From Pseudomonadota bacterium (lineage in GTDB: Bacteria; Pseudomonadota; Gammaproteobacteria; Xanthomonadales; Rhodanobacteraceae): a stretch of DNA of 39,097 bases. The notes below the pieces were generated by a model that saw nothing but the letters and a program-made list of their open reading frames with translations, was not told the DNA's origin and searched no databases. Where the stretch lies: assembly GCA_018240465.1 (NCBI GenBank), contig JAFEFS010000095.1, positions 1-39,097 on the forward strand, read 5' to 3'. The position numbers and the translations under genes were made by a program. Positions 34,627 through 39,097 of the stretch are shown piece after piece (positions within the stretch are counted from its first letter, which is position 1; every line of letters begins with the position of its first letter).

Positions 34627-36894
34627 TCAAAGTTCGCCGCGGAACTGCACGCCCCAGATGCGCGGTTCGTTGACGTAGCCGGTCAGGTTGTTGAAATCGA
34701 TGCCGCCGGTGATCGCCTTCTTGTCGAGGATATTGCGGCCGTAGAACGCGACCTCGCGCTTGTTGTCGTGCCAGGCGTAGCCGACGCGCAGGCCGCCCTC
34801 GACCCAGGCCTTGCCGGTGAACTCGACCGAACGATACAGGAAGTAGTCGACCTTGCTGCGGTAAGCCCAGTCGGTATACGCGAACAGTTCGCCGTCCTTG
34901 AACGGGATCGCGTAGCGCGCAGTGACGTTGCCGATCCACTTCGGCGCCTGCGGCAGCGGGTTGCCGTTGATCGAGGCGAGCGTGACGCCACCCTCGACGA
35001 TCTCCGGACTGAGCACCGTGCACGCTGCGCACGGCGTGATGTAGAGGTTCGGATCCTTGATCTTGGTGTAGTTGTAGCTGCCGCCGGCGGTGACCATCAG
35101 GTTGTCGGTGACGTAGGCGCGCGCGTCCAGCTCGAAACCGCGGCCTTCGGTCTTCTTCGCATTGACGAGACGGGCGAAGTTGGTCGTGCCGCCGACTGCG
35201 GTGAGCTGTTGGTTCTTGATCTCGTAAGCGTAGACGTCGGCGCTGATCGTGGCGCGATGATCGAACAGGTCGGACTTGATGCCGGCTTCGCCCGAGGTGA
35301 TCGTTTCCGCCTTCGCCACCGACGGCGTGTCGCCGAACAGGAGACGACCCTGGATGCTCGGTGCGCGGTAGCCGGTGGCGGCGCGCGCGTACAGCGTCGT
35401 GTTCTTGTCGAGGCTGTAGGTGGCCGACAGATCGCCGGTCGTGCGCGACGTGGACGGATCGAGGAACAGCGGGCCCAGCGCACCGGCACCGATCGGCGAG
35501 GTGTAGCGCGTCGCGGTCCAGTTCTTCTGGTCGTGGGAAACGCGCAGGCCACCCTTGATCTTGAGTGCGTCGTTGACCTGGTAGCCGAGCGAGCCGAACA
35601 GCGCTCCGCTGGTGTCCTTCTGCTTTTGCTGCGCGTAACCGTCGAGCGCGCCGTGGCTGAAGATGGTTTCGTAGTCGAAACTGTCGACCGTGATGTTCTC
35701 GTTGAAGTAGTAGGCGCCGACGATCCAGTCCAGCGGCGAGGTGTTCTTCGAGGACAGGCGTAATTCCTGGGTGAGCTGGCGATGGAACGGCAGGCCGTCG
35801 GCCGATTCGGACGCGAACGGGATGAAGCCGGGGCCCATCACGCCGCCCGGCGCGTAAGAGGCGCCGTAGCCGCCGTCGATGTCGCCGTGGCTCAGCGTCT
35901 TGACACGGTCGAAGCTGGTGATCGAGGCCAGCTGCATGGTCTCGAAATCCCAGGTCAGATGCAGGCTGGCGCCGCTCGAGGTCACGTTCTGGAAGTTCGC
36001 GCCGTCGATCGAAATCCGGTCGCGTTTCCAGCCTGGAACGAAATCGTTGCTGCCCGGCTGGAGGATGTTGGCGCGGAACAGGATCGCCGAGCCGTTGATG
36101 TTCATGCCGTGCACGTTGAGCAACGCGCTGAACGTGTCGGAAGGCTTGTACTCGAACTGCAGGCGCAGTGCCTGGGTGTTGTAGCCGCCGAGTTCGTTGC
36201 TCTTGCCGGGCGCCACGTTCTTCACCCAGTCGTCGCGGTGCTGGTCGAGGAAGGAGACGCGGAACGCCCAGTCCTGGTTGATGCCGGCACCGAACGCGGT
36301 CTCGACGTTGGTCGTGCCGTAGCGGCCGTAGCTGACGTCGACGTAACCGTCCGGCTCCTGGGTCGGCTTCTTCGAATCGAGCTTGACCACGCCGGCCGGC
36401 GTGTTGCGGCCGAACAGCGTGCCCTGCGGACCGCGCAGCACTTCGACCTGGTCGATGTCGAAGACCGGGAAGCCCTTGAGGATCGGGTTCTCGAGCACGA
36501 CGTCGTCGTAGACGAACGACACCGGCTGCGAGGCGTTCAGATCGAAGTCGGTGTTGCCGAGGCCGCGGATGTAGAAGCGCGGGAATGTGCGCCCGAACGA
36601 GGACTCGATCAAGAGGCTCGGCACGCGCGCGGACAGGAAGCGCACGTCGTCGCCGCCGGACTTCAGGATGTCGAGCTTCTCGGTATCGATCGCGGTGATT
36701 GACTCGGGCACCTTCTGGATGTTCTCGCTGCGCTTTTCCGCGGTGACGGTGATGTCGCCGAGCTGCTTCGGTGCGCTGGTCTCTTCGGCTGCGGCGGCAA
36801 AGGCGGTATTGCCGGCCAGAACGCAGGCGATGGCGAGGCTCAGGGTATAGCGGCGCGGCGCGCGCGTGGCGCGGGCGGAATGGTGCGATGACAT
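34627..36894 (-). CDS. TonB-dependent outer-membrane receptor
   Basis: The 755-residue protein takes up a large or scarce substrate across the outer membrane with energy from TonB. After a signal peptide (RRYTLSLAIACVLAGNTAFA) comes the plug domain: GDITVTAEKRSENIQKVPESI, FYIRGLGNT, FDIDQVEVLRGPQGTLFGRNTPAGVV. The 22-strand barrel follows, with GYRAPSIQGRL and a terminal NLTGYVNEPRIWGVQFRGEL. The last residue is Leu, not the usual Phe. One Cys pair (ITPCAAC) lies in a late loop. GGAGAG 6 nt before the ATG at 36894 fixes the start. The EKRSENIQKVP type is frequent in the many receptors of xanthomonads and sphingomonads. The ligand cannot be named. Confidence 0.95.
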   Translation of the reverse strand: MSSHHSARATRAPRRYTLSLAIACVLAGNTAFAAAAEETSAPKQLGDITVTAEKRSENIQKVPESITAIDTEKLDILKSGGDDVRFLSARVPSLLIESSFGRTFPRFYIRGLGNTDFDLNASQPVSFVYDDVVLENPILKGFPVFDIDQVEVLRGPQGTLFGRNTPAGVVKLDSKKPTQEPDGYVDVSYGRYGTTNVETAFGAGINQDWAFRVSFLDQHRDDWVKNVAPGKSNELGGYNTQALRLQFEYKPSDTFSALLNVHGMNINGSAILFRANILQPGSNDFVPGWKRDRISIDGANFQNVTSSGASLHLTWDFETMQLASITSFDRVKTLSHGDIDGGYGASYAPGGVMGPGFIPFASESADGLPFHRQLTQELRLSSKNTSPLDWIVGAYYFNENITVDSFDYETIFSHGALDGYAQQKQKDTSGALFGSLGYQVNDALKIKGGLRVSHDQKNWTATRYTSPIGAGALGPLFLDPSTSRTTGDLSATYSLDKNTTLYARAATGYRAPSIQGRLLFGDTPSVAKAETITSGEAGIKSDLFDHRATISADVYAYEIKNQQLTAVGGTTNFARLVNAKKTEGRGFELDARAYVTDNLMVTAGGSYNYTKIKDPNLYITPCAACTVLSPEIVEGGVTLASINGNPLPQAPKWIGNVTARYAIPFKDGELFAYTDWAYRSKVDYFLYRSVEFTGKAWVEGGLRVGYAWHDNKREVAFYGRNILDKKAITGGIDFNNLTGYVNEPRIWGVQFRGEL

Positions 36895-37048
36895 GTCGGC
36901 TCTCCGGTCGGAATGGGCGGTTTCATGGCGCGGAATCCCGTTCCTGCCCCGGGCATCGCGCTCCGATCGTTGCGTCGGAGCTTGTCGATATGAACGCGGC
37001 CGTCCGGATGCGACGGCTGCGTGTTGCCAGCGGGATTCCCGTGGCCGC

Positions 37049-37096
37049 TTTTTACCGAAGATGTAAGGAAATTGCAAAGATTCGTGCGCAATTTCC
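37049..37096 (-). promoter_or_regulatory. Predicted promoter of the TonB receptor with 9-bp inverted repeat
   Basis: On the minus strand TTGCAA (37077-37072) and TAAAAA (37054-37049) are exactly 17 nt apart, each with four matches to the sigma-70 hexamers. Over and upstream of the -35, GGAAATTGC (37067-37075) and GCAATTTCC (37088-37096) form a perfect inverted repeat with centres 21 bp apart, about two helical turns, as expected for a dimeric regulator. The leader would be about 150 nt. The rest of the 302-nt gap 36895-37196 holds a 7-bp stem (36960-36981) and the palindrome GCCTGCGCAGGC (37145-37156). No gene is seen in it. Confidence 0.5.
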
Positions 37097-37196
37097 ATCG
37101 GGATTCACGACGGTTTCATGACGGTCGCGGTGCTCTCGGCGTTTGCCTGCGCAGGCCTGCCGCGGACGCCTAGCCGCGTACCGGGCGACGGGGCGT

Positions 37197-37964
37197 TCAG
37201 TAAACGTCCTTCACCCACAGCGATGTGTCCGCCAGTTCCTCGACGCCGGGGTCGCCCTTGAGCCTGGGCAGCTTGAGCGGCTTCACCGCGATCTTGCGGT
37301 CGGGCAGACGGTCGAGCAGGTCGCGGATCAGATTGAGGCGGCCGCGCGGCTGGTCGTTGAAATCGACCACGTGCCACGGCGCGTAATCGGTGTTCGTCGC
37401 CGCGATCATTGCGTCGCGCGCCTCGCCGTACTCGCGGTACCGGTTGCGCGCGGCGATGTCGACCGGCGAGATCTTGAAGCGTTTGAGCGGGTTTTCCGCG
37501 CGTTCGGCGAAGCGCTGTTCCTGCTCGGCCTGATCGACCGCGAGCCAATACTTGTACAGCAGTATCCCGTCATCGACGAGGCCTTTTTCGAACACCGGGC
37601 ACGAGGCGAGGAAGCGTTTGTACTCCGCGTCGGTGCAGAATCCCATGACCTTCTCGACGCCCGCGCGGTTGTACCAGCTGCGGTCGAACAGCACGATTTC
37701 ACCGGCGGCGGGCAGATGCTCGACGTAGCGCTGGTAATACCACTGCGTGCGCTCGCGCTCGTCCGGTTTCGACAGCGCGACGATGCGGTAGTGGCGCGTG
37801 TCCAAGTACTCGGTGATCGCCTTGATCGTGCCGCCTTTGCCGGCCGCGTCGCGCCCCTCGAGGACCACGACCACGCGCTTGCCGGTGTGGATCAGCCAGC
37901 GCTGCAAACCGACGAGCTCGATCGCAAGCTTCTTGAAATGATGGGTGTATTTGTTTTTTTTCAC
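37197..37964 (-). CDS. ppk2: Polyphosphate kinase 2 (PPK2 family)
   Basis: PPK2 enzymes use polyphosphate to phosphorylate nucleoside mono- or diphosphates. The 255-residue, one-domain protein has Walker A GRDAAGKGG (37-45), RHYRIVALSKPDERERTQWYYQRY, Walker B FDRSWYNRAGVE (93-104) and the lid KRFKISPVDIAARNRYREYG. Length and motifs point to the short single-domain PPK2 type, but the class cannot be assigned with certainty. The start is GTG at 37964, with GAGAG 9 nt upstream. The codons just after it are a run of eight A residues. It follows the mgtC-like gene by 12 nt and probably shares its transcript. Confidence 0.94.
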   Translation of the reverse strand: MKKNKYTHHFKKLAIELVGLQRWLIHTGKRVVVVLEGRDAAGKGGTIKAITEYLDTRHYRIVALSKPDERERTQWYYQRYVEHLPAAGEIVLFDRSWYNRAGVEKVMGFCTDAEYKRFLASCPVFEKGLVDDGILLYKYWLAVDQAEQEQRFAERAENPLKRFKISPVDIAARNRYREYGEARDAMIAATNTDYAPWHVVDFNDQPRGRLNLIRDLLDRLPDRKIAVKPLKLPRLKGDPGVEELADTSLWVKDVY

Positions 37965-37976
37965 GCAGCATTTCTC

Positions 37977-38654
37977 TCAGTTTTGTGGAAGACGGATCGC
38001 GCGCACGCCTTCGACGCCGCGCAGTTCCTCCGCCGCTTCGTGCAGTTGGGCCGGATTGGCGGGCAGCACGATCAGGGTGAAGTGTTCCTCGCTGCGGTCT
38101 TCGCCCTGTTCGATTTCGACGTGCTGCAGCGACAGCCGTGCCCGCGCCAGAATCTGCATGATCGCGCCGATGCCGAGACTGCCTTGCGAAACCGTCAATT
38201 CCAGCCGCAGCGGCCGCTTCCGCTGTAGCAGGCGCGTCTCGATCGGTTTGAGCCCGGCGAGAATGACGAGGATGATCGTGGTTGCGCTGACCGCCGCGGC
38301 GTACATGCCGCCGCCGGTGGCGAGACCGATCGCGGCGACGCTCCACACGCTCGCCGCCGTGGTCAGGCCATGCACCGCCTCGCGACGGAAGATGATGATG
38401 CCTGCGCCGAGAAAACCGATGCCGCTGACGACCTGCGCGGCGATGCGCGAGGGATCGAGCACCACATGTTGATCGATGAGGACGTCGGCGAAGCCGAATG
38501 CCGAGACGATCATCAACAGGCAAGAAGCGACGCACACGACCATGTGCGTGCGCAGACCGGCGGTCCAGGCGCGGCGTTCGCGTTCGACGCCGATGAGACT
38601 GCCCAGAACCGCAGCGATGAGCAGGCGGAGGATGATTTCCCGGGGGCTGAGCAT
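37977..38654 (-). CDS. MgtC/SapB family inner-membrane protein
   Basis: The 225-residue protein has the MgtC membrane domain of about five helices with the signature [38 protein letters not shown] and [23 protein letters not shown]-terminal cytosolic ACT-like domain follows ([30 protein letters not shown]). MgtC supports survival in low magnesium and inside hosts in several pathogens and affects ATP synthase or phosphate balance. Generic members are widespread in free-living bacteria. It lies 21 nt after moaB and 12 nt before ppk2. Confidence 0.93.
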   Translation of the reverse strand: MLSPREIILRLLIAAVLGSLIGVERERRAWTAGLRTHMVVCVASCLLMIVSAFGFADVLIDQHVVLDPSRIAAQVVSGIGFLGAGIIIFRREAVHGLTTAASVWSVAAIGLATGGGMYAAAVSATTIILVILAGLKPIETRLLQRKRPLRLELTVSQGSLGIGAIMQILARARLSLQHVEIEQGEDRSEEHFTLIVLPANPAQLHEAAEELRGVEGVRAIRLPQN

Positions 38655-38675
38655 GGCGTGCGGCCCCGGCCGGAA

Positions 38676-39097
38676 TCAGTGCTCGCCGTCGCCGGGGATT
38701 TCGCGCAAACGCGGGCGCAGGCCGGCGAGGTTGCATGGCGCCGTGCGTGCATCGAGTTGCTTCTGGATCAGTTTTTCCCAAGCGGTACGGCAAGCCGACG
38801 TCGAGCCGGGCAGGCAGAACACGAACTTGTCGTTGGCGAGGCCGGCGAACGCGCGCGACTGCAAGGTCGAGGTGCCGATCTCCGTGTACGAGAGCGCGCG
38901 GAACATTTCACCGAAGCCCGGCATCTCCTTGTCGAGCAGCGGGCACAGCGCCTCCGGGGTCGAGTCGCGGCCGGTGAAGCCGGTGCCGCCGGTGACGAGG
39001 ATGCCATGCACGTCGGCCTGGGCGATCCAGGCCGAGACGATCGCGCGCAGGTTGTACTTGTCGTCGCGGCTGAGCGCGCGCGCATGCAGGCGATGGC
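38676..39097 (-). CDS. moaB: Molybdenum cofactor biosynthesis protein MoaB (5' end outside the window)
   Basis: This is the C-terminal 140 residues of MoaB. The reading frame runs off the right edge of the window, so the first 35 or so residues are missing. Visible are the pterin-binding motif [62 protein letters not shown] and [16 protein letters not shown], which match E. coli MoaB through its end. MoaB/MogA-type proteins adenylylate molybdopterin or bind it before metal insertion. It is the first visible gene of moaB-mgtC-ppk2 and precedes the mgtC-like gene by 21 nt. Confidence 0.95.
   Translation of the reverse strand, partial: HRLHARALSRDDKYNLRAIVSAWIAQADVHGILVTGGTGFTGRDSTPEALCPLLDKEMPGFGEMFRALSYTEIGTSTLQSRAFAGLANDKFVFCLPGSTSACRTAWEKLIQKQLDARTAPCNLAGLRPRLREIPGDGEH

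Overview
The window is a GC-rich (roughly 65% by eye), densely coded bacterial chromosome segment. Gene content and order point to a gammaproteobacterium of the order Lysobacterales/Xanthomonadales, most likely Rhodanobacteraceae. Supporting signs are ftsY-mutY-yggX facing rsmD-coaD, a split proton-translocating transhydrogenase (pntAA/pntAB/pntB), DUF2069 next to wrbA, a large TonB-dependent receptor, a relic of a secreted S8 protease with a PPC domain, and REP-like hairpins. The taxonomic call is inference from these families, not from a marker gene.

Layout. 1-660: a small DUF2188 gene, an inverted-repeat-rich spacer and tRNA-Phe(GAA) with its terminator. 760-3300 (minus): ftsY, mutY, yggX. 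3360-8000 (plus): rsmD, coaD, a small lipoprotein, REP-like hairpins, a YfhL-type ferredoxin, ggt and a TMEM43-like membrane protein. 8130-11890: a Nudix hydrolase, a large propeller lipoprotein, a stand-alone 5' nuclease and a YdjA-like nitroreductase. 12016-14896: pntAA-pntAB-pntB. 14936-15425: a compositionally foreign orphan gene ending in an integron attC-like sequence. 15400-17600: a small membrane protein and a GH39 glycosidase under a LacI-type operator. 17641-21375: a four-gene minus-strand cluster (AhpD/CMD-like, PaiB, two GNATs) divergent from a MocR regulator. 21487-22700: sufT, then a broken subtilase/PPC gene and a strong terminator. 22718-24316: two unrelated asparaginase-type enzymes, divergent. 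24386-26952 (minus): wrbA, DUF2069 and an AidB-like acyl-CoA dehydrogenase. 27128-28859 (plus): YihY membrane protein and a TlpA-like thioredoxin. 28849-30884 (minus): an OmpR/EnvZ-type two-component pair. 31083-34434 (plus): a secreted esterase and a 776-residue secreted serine hydrolase with tandem C-terminal repeats. 34627-36894 (minus): TonB-dependent receptor. 37197-39097 (minus): moaB (cut by the window edge), mgtC-like gene and ppk2.

Most of this is ordinary core and household accessory content. The points most worth a second look are: the lone cassette-like gene behind pntB, with an attC-like end and a 7-bp direct repeat flanking it; the degenerate heptamer arrays (TCACCGC-like) directly ahead of both wrbA and yihY and a related one at the end of ftsY; the secreted esterase/serine-hydrolase pair with GxWYxPATSGQG repeats; the 9-bp inverted repeat over the predicted promoter of the TonB receptor; and the inverted repeat over the start codon of the MocR gene. 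No CRISPR array, intact insertion sequence, integrase or phage gene was seen.
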